A stretch of DNA of 60,466 bases from Bacteroidia bacterium (GTDB lineage: Bacteria; Bacteroidota; Bacteroidia; Flavobacteriales; Schleiferiaceae). The translations under genes were made by a program, and so were the position numbers. Location of the stretch: the NCBI GenBank assembly GCA_030424545.1, contig JAUHWL010000016.1:1-60466 (forward strand), in the 5' to 3' direction. Positions 27,084 through 33,859 of this stretch are shown here, piece after piece. The notes beneath the pieces were generated by a model, which did not search any database, was not told the origin of the DNA, and was given only the letters and a program-made list of their open reading frames with translations. Each line of letters opens with the position of its first letter. Position 1 is the first letter of the stretch.

Positions 27084-28637
27084 ATGAAGGAATTTTTTAA
27101 AGAATTTAAAAATGATTTGCCCGCAAGTATTATTGTGTTCTTTGTGGCAGTGCCACTTTGCTTAGGTATCGCCTTAGCCTCTGGAGCTCCATTATTTGCA
27201 GGAATAATTGCAGGAATTGTAGGTGGAATTGTAGTTGGTTCTGCTAGTGGTTCTACGCTTGGTGTTAGTGGCCCAGCCGCAGGATTAGCAGTAATTGTTC
27301 TTAGTGCAATAGGTACATTGGGCTCTTGGGAGGCCTTTTTACTTGCAGTAATATTTGCCGGCTTCATTCAATTACTTGCAGGTTATTTAAAGTTAGGTAT
27401 GATAGCCTATTACTTTCCGTCTTCTGTTATTAAAGGTATGCTTGCCGGTATTGGTTTGCTAATTATTTTAAAGCAAATTCCACATGCCTTTGGGTATGAT
27501 GCAGATTATGAAGGAGATTTAAATTTTAATCAGCCAGATGGAGAAAATACATTTTCAGAAATATTACACTTATCAGAGCATATCACTCCAGCAGCGGTAA
27601 TTATCACGCTAATTTCAATGTTTATTCTTATACTTTGGGATGTTGTTTTAACCAAAAAGCACAAAATATTTGGAATTTTAAGTGGTCCATTGGTTGCTGT
27701 TTTTGTAGGTATTGCATTTACCTATTTATCGCAAGCAGGTTTAATAGACTTAAGTTTGAATGCACAACAAGTAGTAAACATTCCAATAGCCGATAGCATT
27801 CCGGCATTTTTCAATCAATTCTCTGTCCCAGATTTTAGTCAATGGAATAATCCAGAGATTTATTTAATTGGCTTTGTTATGGCTGTAGTAGCCAGTTTAG
27901 AGACTTTATTGTGTGTAGAAGCTACAGACAAAATAGATCCAGATAAACGAATTACGCCAACAAACAGAGAGTTGAAAGCCCAAGGGTTAGGTAATATTGT
28001 TTCTGGTTTTATTGGTGGTTTGCCAATAACTCAGGTAATTGTAAGAAGTAGTGCCAATATTGCATTTGGTGGAAAAACAAAACTATCTGCCATTTTACAC
28101 GGATTCTTTTTATTGTTAAGTGCAATAGCGCTGCCTGGTTTACTCAATATGATTCCTTTAGCTACACTAGCTGCAATACTATTTATTGTTGGTTTTAAAT
28201 TGGCCAAACCAGTGCTCTTTAAACAAATGTATAAGTTAGGTTGGGAGCAATTTGTACCATTTGTTGTAACCATTGTTGCTATTTTATTATCAGACCTGCT
28301 TAAAGGTATTGGTATAGGTATGGCCGTGGCAATATTCTTCTTGTTGCGTAACAATTTCAGAAATGCATTTCAAAACCCACATACCGCAGATCTTGCAGCA
28401 CACGAGTATCGTATTGTTTTGGCCGAAGAAGTTACTTTTTTAAATAAAGGAAGCATTTTAGATCGGTTGAATAAAATTCCAGCCAATAGCAGAGTGGTCA
28501 TCGATGGTACTAAATCAAAGTTTATTCACTATGACGTAAAAGAGATTATAGACAACTATAAAATTCATGCGGAAAAAATTGGCGTTACTTTGGAGTTGGT
28601 TGGGTTTGAAGAGATACAAACAAGCCACGCAACTTAG
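27084..28637 (+). CDS. SulP-family inorganic anion transporter with C-terminal STAS-like domain
   Basis: The product has 517 residues. About 11-13 hydrophobic segments start at residue 15, including the SulP signature region (ASGAPLFAGIIAGIVGGIVV, GSTLGVSGPAAGLAVIVLSA). A short cytoplasmic STAS-like domain follows at about 425-515 (VVIDGTKSKFIHYDVKEIID). Members move sulfate, bicarbonate or chloride; in marine Bacteroidota, bicarbonate uptake is common, but no carbonic anhydrase gene is adjacent here to settle it. The preceding leader has a promoter-like box and a hairpin. Confidence 0.92.
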   Translation: MKEFFKEFKNDLPASIIVFFVAVPLCLGIALASGAPLFAGIIAGIVGGIVVGSASGSTLGVSGPAAGLAVIVLSAIGTLGSWEAFLLAVIFAGFIQLLAGYLKLGMIAYYFPSSVIKGMLAGIGLLIILKQIPHAFGYDADYEGDLNFNQPDGENTFSEILHLSEHITPAAVIITLISMFILILWDVVLTKKHKIFGILSGPLVAVFVGIAFTYLSQAGLIDLSLNAQQVVNIPIADSIPAFFNQFSVPDFSQWNNPEIYLIGFVMAVVASLETLLCVEATDKIDPDKRITPTNRELKAQGLGNIVSGFIGGLPITQVIVRSSANIAFGGKTKLSAILHGFFLLLSAIALPGLLNMIPLATLAAILFIVGFKLAKPVLFKQMYKLGWEQFVPFVVTIVAILLSDLLKGIGIGMAVAIFFLLRNNFRNAFQNPHTADLAAHEYRIVLAEEVTFLNKGSILDRLNKIPANSRVVIDGTKSKFIHYDVKEIIDNYKIHAEKIGVTLELVGFEEIQTSHAT

Positions 28638-28671
28638 CATTGTTTTACCCAATCCAACTCGGCATTATAAT

Positions 28672-28679
28672 TACTTTTG
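28672..28679 (+). promoter_or_regulatory. Candidate Bacteroidota -7 promoter element
   Basis: TACTTTTG matches the TAnnTTTG -7 consensus of Bacteroidota housekeeping promoters and lies 28 bp before the kbl start. No clear -33 TTTG is present at the usual distance, so the call is weak. Confidence 0.35.
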
Positions 28680-28706
28680 TCCTCTTATAAATTTATTTAA
28701 ACAACT

Positions 28707-29903
28707 ATGTACGGCAAATTACAACAACATCTGCAAGCAGAATTAGCAGAAATTAAAGAGGCAGGATTATACAAAAGTGAGCGTATTATTACTACGCCTC
28801 AAGATGCCGTAATAAAAACAACTGACGGTAAAGAAGTAATAAATTTTTGTGCAAACAATTATTTGGGCCTGTCCTCTCATCCAAAAGTTATTGAGGCGGC
28901 ACATAATACTTTAGACAGTCATGGTTTTGGAATGAGTAGTGTAAGGTTTATATGTGGCACACAAGATATTCACAAAGAACTAGAGCAAAAATTAGCCAAT
29001 TTTTTAGGAACTGAAGACACCATATTATATGCCGCAGCTTTTGATGCAAACGGTGGTGTTTTTGAACCACTTTTAAATGCCGAAGACGCCATTATTTCGG
29101 ATGCATTAAATCACGCAAGTATAATTGATGGGGTACGCCTGTGTAAAGCTATGCGCTACCGATACGCCAACAATCACATGGAAGATTTAGAGCAACAATT
29201 AATTGCAGCTACAGAAGCTGGTGCTAGATACAAGCTTATTGTTACCGATGGTGTATTTAGTATGGATGGTTACGTGGCACAATTAGATAAAATTTGTGAT
29301 TTAGCCGATAAGTATGACGCCCTCGTAATGGTAGATGAGTGCCATGCTACCGGGTTTATTGGCGCTACCGGTCGAGGTACCATCGAACTAAAAAATGTTA
29401 TGGGTAGAGTTGATATCATAACTGGCACTTTGGGCAAAGCTTTAGGAGGCGCCATGGGAGGGTTTACTTCTGGTCGCAAAGAAATTGTAGAGCTTCTGCG
29501 TCAGCGTTCTCGCCCATATTTGTTTAGCAATTCTTTGGCGCCAAGCATTGTTGGGGCAAGTATTGCCGTGCTAGATTTGTTGGGCGAAAGCACTGATTTA
29601 CGCGATAAATTAGAACAAAACGTAGTCTACTTTAAGCAAGGCATTAAAACTGCAGGCTTAGAAATTAAAGACGGAGACAGCGCTATTGTACCCGTAATGT
29701 TGTACGATGCTGCACTTAGTCAAACTTTTGCAAACAGGTTGCTTGAAGAAGGTATTTACGTAATCGGATTTTTCTTCCCCGTTGTGCCAAAAGGTCAAGC
29801 ACGAATTCGTGTGCAACTTAGCGCAGCCCATACCAAAGAGCATTTAGACATGGCCATTGCCGCTTTTGCTAAGGTTGGTAAAGAGCTAGGCGTTATTAAA
29901 TAA
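28707..29903 (+). CDS. kbl: Glycine C-acetyltransferase (2-amino-3-ketobutyrate CoA ligase)
   Basis: The product has 398 residues, matching Kbl. It is an alpha-oxoamine synthase of PLP fold-type I. The PLP-binding Lys is in [14 protein letters not shown] near residue 244. Other family motifs are [31 protein letters not shown] and [19 protein letters not shown]. It converts 2-amino-3-oxobutyrate and CoA to glycine and acetyl-CoA in threonine degradation. Threonine dehydrogenase (tdh) is not adjacent. A strong terminator follows. Confidence 0.95.
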   Translation: MYGKLQQHLQAELAEIKEAGLYKSERIITTPQDAVIKTTDGKEVINFCANNYLGLSSHPKVIEAAHNTLDSHGFGMSSVRFICGTQDIHKELEQKLANFLGTEDTILYAAAFDANGGVFEPLLNAEDAIISDALNHASIIDGVRLCKAMRYRYANNHMEDLEQQLIAATEAGARYKLIVTDGVFSMDGYVAQLDKICDLADKYDALVMVDECHATGFIGATGRGTIELKNVMGRVDIITGTLGKALGGAMGGFTSGRKEIVELLRQRSRPYLFSNSLAPSIVGASIAVLDLLGESTDLRDKLEQNVVYFKQGIKTAGLEIKDGDSAIVPVMLYDAALSQTFANRLLEEGIYVIGFFFPVVPKGQARIRVQLSAAHTKEHLDMAIAAFAKVGKELGVIK

Positions 29904-29942
29904 GGCATTTAAAAAGATTAAGAATACACACAAAATTTTTTT

Positions 29943-29985
29943 CACCCCACCACCTCTGGCTCGCTACGTGGTGGGGTGTTTTGTT
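29943..29985 (+). terminator. Strong intrinsic terminator after kbl
   Basis: An 11-bp perfect stem (CACCCCACCAC/GTGGTGGGGTG, 14-base loop) is followed by TTTTGTTTT, 40 bp after the kbl stop. Confidence 0.88.
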
Positions 29986-30069
29986 TTCACCTATTATTTA
30001 AACATCGCTATAAAAATTGTTTTTTAAGATAGATGTTTCATCTACATTGCAATTTTAAAAGGTGTTTTG

Positions 30070-30735
30070 ATGAATAAACTCGCGCTATATTTTTGTTTGT
30101 TCCTAGTTGTTGGTTGTAACCAAAAAAAACCTGATGACTTTAAAGTTATTCAAGAGGAAATACCATCAATGATCATAGAATCAAGGTATTTTTCTAGCAA
30201 CAATTTTATTGGCAAACCCATAGATGGTTATTTAAGCAACAGGCTAATGCTTACAGAAGAAGCTACTGCTGCGCTGCAAAGAGTGCAAGAAAACTTACTT
30301 GCTCAAAAACTAAGTTTAAAAATATTTGATGCATACCGTCCGCAGCGCGCGGTAGACCAGTTTGTAGATTGGTGCGAAGATGAAACCGACACGGTGAACA
30401 AGAAAATATACTATCCCAACCTTGAAAAAAGCGAGCTATTGCCTGGTGGTTACATTGCCGCAAAATCTGGGCATTCTAGGGGAAGTACGGTAGATTTAAC
30501 CATTGTTTATTTAGAAGATTTTAGAGAGTTTGATATGGGCACGCCCTATGATTACTTTGGAAAAGAATCGCATGGTAACTCTGAAGAAATAACTACCATG
30601 CAGCAAAAAAACAGAAGGTTTTTAGATGCCATGATGAGAAAGGAAGGCTTTGAACGTTTGCCCGAAGAATGGTGGCATTTTACGCTAAAAAATGAGCCGT
30701 ATCCAGATACTTACTTTGATTTTGTGATAGACTAA
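30070..30735 (+). CDS. ddpX: D-alanyl-D-alanine dipeptidase (VanX/DdpX family, peptidase M15D), lipoprotein
   Basis: I choose the ATG at 30070; a TTG three bases earlier is a less likely start. The product has 221 residues with a lipoprotein signal (MNKLALYFCLFLVVGCNQ). The M15D zinc site is visible as His near 134 and Asp near 141 (AAKSGHSRGSTVDLTIV) and His near 202 (EEWWHFTL, with the catalytic Glu just before). The substrate-binding Arg region FDAYRPQRAVDQF is present. It cleaves D-Ala-D-Ala dipeptide, most likely in the periplasm for cell-wall turnover rather than as a vancomycin-resistance gene, because no vanH or vanA is nearby. One base separates it from the racemase gene. Confidence 0.9.
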   Translation: MNKLALYFCLFLVVGCNQKKPDDFKVIQEEIPSMIIESRYFSSNNFIGKPIDGYLSNRLMLTEEATAALQRVQENLLAQKLSLKIFDAYRPQRAVDQFVDWCEDETDTVNKKIYYPNLEKSELLPGGYIAAKSGHSRGSTVDLTIVYLEDFREFDMGTPYDYFGKESHGNSEEITTMQQKNRRFLDAMMRKEGFERLPEEWWHFTLKNEPYPDTYFDFVID

Positions 30736-30736
30736 C

Positions 30737-31402
30737 ATGAAACAGAATCTACAAGATATTGTAGTGGTTGGCGGAACTTCTTTTGATTCTGAAAGAGGTG
30801 CAGTACTTCTACGTAAAATGGGAGTAACATGCAAATCTATTGGTTTGTGTGGCCACCCCGAAGAACAATCGGAGATGTACTTGCAGCAAGAAAAATTGCA
30901 AGAACATTTTTATGAAAAGGTAGGGAAACATGGTTTTAAGCATATTGTCATTTTTTGTAATTCGTTGAGTTTTGCAGGTCCGTGGAAAGAAATATATGGC
31001 AATAGAATTACAGAACTAACATCAGAATATACAGTGCTTTTAAAAAGTGTAAACCTGAAGAAAACAGCTATAATCGTAGCTGAGGAAAACACAGTAGAGC
31101 AACTGGGTAACCTAGCGGCTAATCAAGGTATTTGCGAAAGCAATGAATTGCATGTATTTGCGCGGTTAGAACTTATAAAACAATTAGAAAAATCTAATCC
31201 CCACCAACAGCGCGAGCTTATTTTAACCGAAATAAGTCAATTGAAAAATCAAGGTTTTAGCGAAATAATTTTTGGTTGCACTCATCTAGATCACCCTGAT
31301 TTTTATCAATTAGATGATGTAAAAATTCATCAACCTGGGATACAGTTGTTGACGAAATTTTATAAGCGAATAATCCCTCACGATTTAAAAACGAAAAAGT
31401 AG
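30737..31402 (+). CDS. Aspartate/glutamate racemase-family protein
   Basis: The product has 221 residues and is cytoplasmic. It shows the two-domain Asp/Glu racemase layout with both catalytic cysteines: near residue 74 in VIFCNSLSFAG and near 181 in IIFGCTHLDHPDF. The N-terminal VVVGGTSFDSERGA is also typical. The start lies 1 bp after the stop of the dipeptidase gene, so the two are cotranscribed. D-Ala-D-Ala cleavage next to a D-amino-acid racemase suggests salvage of D-amino acids from peptidoglycan. The exact substrate is not fixed by sequence. Confidence 0.82.
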   Translation: MKQNLQDIVVVGGTSFDSERGAVLLRKMGVTCKSIGLCGHPEEQSEMYLQQEKLQEHFYEKVGKHGFKHIVIFCNSLSFAGPWKEIYGNRITELTSEYTVLLKSVNLKKTAIIVAEENTVEQLGNLAANQGICESNELHVFARLELIKQLEKSNPHQQRELILTEISQLKNQGFSEIIFGCTHLDHPDFYQLDDVKIHQPGIQLLTKFYKRIIPHDLKTKK

Positions 31403-31531
31403 GTTAACAGAAATAGTGATTTCCATTTCATTGTATTCTTATAGTTTTGGCGTTTATATACTTCGAGAATGAATAGATAATCTTTGTGATTATACCGAAA
31501 TGCAGATTGAAAAAAGGCGATTAATGCTGCT

Positions 31532-31560
31532 AACTTTCGCATTAGTAAAATGCGTAAGTT
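31532..31560. repeat. Hairpin near the edge of the accessory region
   Basis: AACTTTCGCATT and AATGCGTAAGTT pair over 12 positions with one T-T mismatch and a five-base loop. It lies in the otherwise gene-free stretch 31403-31615 between the racemase stop and the paaZ-tail copy. No T-run follows on either strand, so it is more likely an element end than a terminator. Confidence 0.5.
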
Positions 31561-31615
31561 GCTAAAGTATTAAATATTGAATATTTCGGTTAACAGTAGA
31601 GTTGACGTTCCTGAT

Positions 31616-31703
31616 TTACCCCTGATCCATCTTTTTCACCATTATCAATATCGTAGCTATACCAACGGTTTTGTCATAAATTTTAGAATGCCCATGATAA
31701 TGA
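31616..31703 (-). pseudogene. Loose copy C of the paaZ 3' tail
   Basis: On the minus strand the bases directly after the transposase stop read IYDKTVGIATILIMVKKMDQ and end in GGG TAA. This parallels the true PaaZ end YDETDETVGIATILTMVKK. The DNA copies differ at about 7 of 36 aligned core positions, and several changes are silent. It has no start codon and no other PaaZ sequence, so it is a displaced tail rather than a gene. Confidence 0.75.
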
Positions 31704-32156
31704 TTAATCCCAAACATAGCGCTCATCATAAGCTACATTGTATTTTTTTAAAAAGGCAAGAAATTCTTTTTGAAACGTTTTTTTACGATGATGCTCGTGT
31801 TGGTTTTCGATATATGTTTTCACCACATCTACTTCGGCTGGGTTTACCGAAAAAGCGCCATAACCGGCCTGCCAGAAAAAGTTTTTTAACTCTGGAGATT
31901 TTGTTTTTATCAATTTAGAAGAATTTGCTTTAAGCTCTTTAACGAGATTCATCAGCGCAATTTTCTTGGAGAGCAAACACAAAATATGCACATGGTCTGT
32001 GTATCCGCCAACTATGATAATAGGACATTCCAGCTCTTTACATATTCCGCCTAAATAGGCGTGCAATTCCTTTTCATAGGTTGGCGTGATTAGCGGTTGC
32101 CGATGTTTTGTGCTAAACACAATGTGAATGTAGTTTTTGGTGAGTGATTGGCTCAT
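31704..32156 (-). CDS. REP-associated tyrosine transposase (RAYT), IS200-like Y1 family
   Basis: The product has 150 residues, normal for a Y1 transposase. The HUH metal-binding motif (DHVHIL, His 55 and 57) and the catalytic Tyr region (KTYIENQHEHH, Tyr 115, Gln 119) are intact. N-terminal KNYIHIVFSTKHRQPLI is typical of the RAYT branch common in Bacteroidota. Upstream of its start lies a cluster of palindromes (32167-32399), the usual partners that RAYT proteins nick and move. It could mobilise the REPs rather than itself. It is bracketed by paaZ-tail copies B and C. Confidence 0.9.
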   Translation of the reverse strand: MSQSLTKNYIHIVFSTKHRQPLITPTYEKELHAYLGGICKELECPIIIVGGYTDHVHILCLLSKKIALMNLVKELKANSSKLIKTKSPELKNFFWQAGYGAFSVNPAEVDVVKTYIENQHEHHRKKTFQKEFLAFLKKYNVAYDERYVWD

Positions 32157-32166
32157 GGGTTATGTC

Positions 32167-32399
32167 GCCCTTTCAGGGCTTGTTTGCATGGTTCGTAATT
32201 TTAATTTCCGTGGATTACATCCACGGCTATCAAATATCTTTTCCATGGATTACATCCACGGCTACCAAATGTCGTCCTTTCAGGACTAAAATGAAAATGT
32301 GTGTTTCTCAGCAAGCATTTTGCCCTGATAGGGCAACATACACTAACAGTGGACGTAGTCCATCGCACAAAACGTCACCCATCCCAGCCCTGAAAGGGC
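32167..32399. repeat. REP-like palindrome cluster upstream of the RAYT gene
   Basis: Several short perfect or near-perfect palindromes occur in 230 bp: GCCCTTTCAGGGC (32167-32179), CCGTGGATTACATCCACGG (32208-32226), CCATGGATTACATCCACGG (32243-32261), GTCCTTTCAGGAC (32274-32286), TTGCCCTGATAGGGCAA (32320-32336), GTGGACGTAGTCCA (32349-32362) and GCCCTGAAAGGGC (32387-32399). The first and last are inverted relative to each other, as are the GTGGAT and GTGGAC units, so the cluster is itself roughly symmetrical. Confidence 0.8.
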
Positions 32400-32460
32400 G
32401 AGATACATCAACCGAGATCAAAATCCATCGAAACGACATGCCACGTTACAAACCATAAAA

Positions 32461-32496
32461 AAAACCTTGCAGGTTTTGAAACCTTCAAGGTTTTTA
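32461..32496. repeat. Palindromic AACCTTG/CAAGGTT element
   Basis: AACCTTGCAGGTTT and AAACCTTCAAGGTT form a 13- to 14-bp stem with one mismatch around a TG loop. Elements of this kind are dispersed in many Bacteroidota genomes. The stretch from here to 32546 holds no gene; a possible weak hairpin (AAAAGCCC...GGGCTTT) spans 32509-32548. Confidence 0.65.
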
Positions 32497-32546
32497 TAGG
32501 TCTAGACAAAAAGCCCTTCACCTGAGGCGGAGGGTTTGGGTGGGCT

Positions 32547-32612
32547 TTATTCTTGATCCAACTTCTTCACCATCGTTAAAATCGTAGCGATGCCAATGGT
32601 TTCATCGTAATA
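32547..32612 (-). pseudogene. Loose copy B of the paaZ 3' tail
   Basis: Immediately after the stop of the 95-residue gene, the minus strand reads YYDETIGIATILTMVKKLDQ then E and a TAA stop. It aligns with the true PaaZ end; 38 of 41 core bases are the same and most differences are silent. The junction coincides exactly with the stop of the accessory operon. There is no start codon or further PaaZ sequence. Confidence 0.8.
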
Positions 32613-32900
32613 TTAGCTGGTTTTATTTAACAAGTATTCCGTTATTTTTAAGAATGCCAAATCTGTAGCATTTGCAATATCCTTTCGGTTTTGCTCAATG
32701 TATCGCATTTTGTAATCTGAAACCAATTGCTCTAATTCTTCGCCACTCGCCACAACTTTTCTTAAATAGGAAACTTTTTGTTCCATCGTAGTTTTGTCAT
32801 ATTCGCTTGAGTATGGATCTAAAACAGTTCTAAATGTTCTATGTTTCCATAAAGAACCCTTTGCAAATATGTTATCGAGTCGAGCTTCGTAATGTTTCAT
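32613..32900 (-). CDS. Small protein of unknown function, third gene of the accessory operon
   Basis: The product has 95 residues, is strongly charged and predicted helical (TMEQKVSYLRKVVASGEELE, SDYKMRYIEQNRKDI), with no signal peptide or membrane segment. I do not recognise the family. Its ATGA start overlaps the stop of the HhH gene by 4 bp. It is followed directly by paaZ-tail copy B. Confidence 0.65.
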   Translation of the reverse strand: MKHYEARLDNIFAKGSLWKHRTFRTVLDPYSSEYDKTTMEQKVSYLRKVVASGEELEQLVSDYKMRYIEQNRKDIANATDLAFLKITEYLLNKTS

Positions 32901-33472
32901 TCCTTAGATTTGAATTTGTTTTCAACGTCTTCTTTTAATTGTTCGTAAAAGGATTTCCCCCACAAATACCGGTCTTTGTCTCGAAGCGAAAAATCCTCAT
33001 CAACGAATTCATCAACATCTTTAATGAATTTTTTATATCCCTCCCATAACTTTAAAGCTTTTTCGGAATCCCTAGATTTAATACCATAAGCCCGATCTCC
33101 TAAAGTTTTATGATTGTTTAAAATTTCGCAAACTCGATAATCATAGATAGTGAATTTATCAGGATACAAAACAGATAAAATAGCCGAAGCCATTGCCAGA
33201 CCTATTCCATCTACACTTACCAAATGTGCTAACAGTTGTTCGTCTTTTAATTTTGATAATTCAGTAGTGAATTTTACTACATCTGTATCCAATGATCCTG
33301 TTTCACAGTTAAGGATTAACCATTTTGCAATTCGTGGCTTTGGCCGATTAGATTTCCAAGAAACAATCATAAAAAATTCAACCGCAGTTAAGTGCTTGTT
33401 TCTCTCAAAATTCTCCTTTATTTCAACGAAGACGGACTGTTCTAAATTGTAATATTTTCGATAATCAATCAT
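32897..33472 (-). CDS. Helix-hairpin-helix protein resembling Ogg-type DNA glycosylases, second gene of the accessory operon
   Basis: The product has 191 residues and no signal peptide. Residues about 84-115 (LVSVDGIGLAMASAILSVLY then PDKFTIYDYRV) look like a helix-hairpin-helix plus the Pro/Asp loop of HhH-GPD glycosylases, with Asp 111 at the catalytic Asp position. The usual catalytic Lys of the hairpin is not visible (G-L-A-M-A), so it may be a DNA-binding or altered-activity relative. It shares one base with the stop of the upstream gene (TAATG) and overlaps the downstream gene by 4 bp. Function unknown; a role in DNA repair or phage defence is only a guess. Confidence 0.72.
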   Translation of the reverse strand: MIDYRKYYNLEQSVFVEIKENFERNKHLTAVEFFMIVSWKSNRPKPRIAKWLILNCETGSLDTDVVKFTTELSKLKDEQLLAHLVSVDGIGLAMASAILSVLYPDKFTIYDYRVCEILNNHKTLGDRAYGIKSRDSEKALKLWEGYKKFIKDVDEFVDEDFSLRDKDRYLWGKSFYEQLKEDVENKFKSKE

Positions 33473-33843
33473 TAGTTTAGGTTTTGATTTACAAGTTCAA
33501 ACGTGCCTTCGTAATACTTTGTCAATTTAGTTTTCACAAGAAGATCGAAAGAAATCTCATCAATTAATTTTCCGATAAAATAAGCTTCACGAATCCGATC
33601 ATCTTCTTCTTGCAATATAGAAACATCACTAAACTCTTCTAATAGCGCCATGCATGATTGTTCATATTCTCCAACCGGACTCATCGAATTTGAATTGGTT
33701 TCAAAACTAATTTCTAATGTATGATTAGATTGGCAAATTTTATCATCCACAGCATAGTTGCATTCCGTAGTAATTGTTAAAATGAACTCATTCTCCTTAC
33801 GGGAAAATGAACTTATATGAGCGTACACTTTAGTGACTTTCAT
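33472..33843 (-). CDS. Protein of unknown function, first gene of the accessory operon
   Basis: The product has 123 residues. The first half looks beta-rich (KVYAHISSFSRKENEFILTI), the second half acidic and helical (EEFSDVSILQEEDDRIREAY). No signal peptide, membrane segment or motif is recognised. It starts 16 bp after the paaZ stop, so it is probably read from the paaZ promoter. Its stop is fused to the ATG of the HhH gene. I cannot assign a family. Confidence 0.65.
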   Translation of the reverse strand: MKVTKVYAHISSFSRKENEFILTITTECNYAVDDKICQSNHTLEISFETNSNSMSPVGEYEQSCMALLEEFSDVSILQEEDDRIREAYFIGKLIDEISFDLLVKTKLTKYYEGTFELVNQNLN

Positions 33844-33859
33844 CCAGATTGATTTGCGG

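Noticed and set aside
30070-30735. Vancomycin resistance (vanX)
   Set aside because: No vanH, vanA/B or vanRS neighbours; periplasmic lipoprotein and racemase partner fit peptidoglycan turnover better.
32160-32500. CRISPR array
   Set aside because: Palindromes are of different types and irregularly spaced, with no constant repeat-spacer period and no cas genes.
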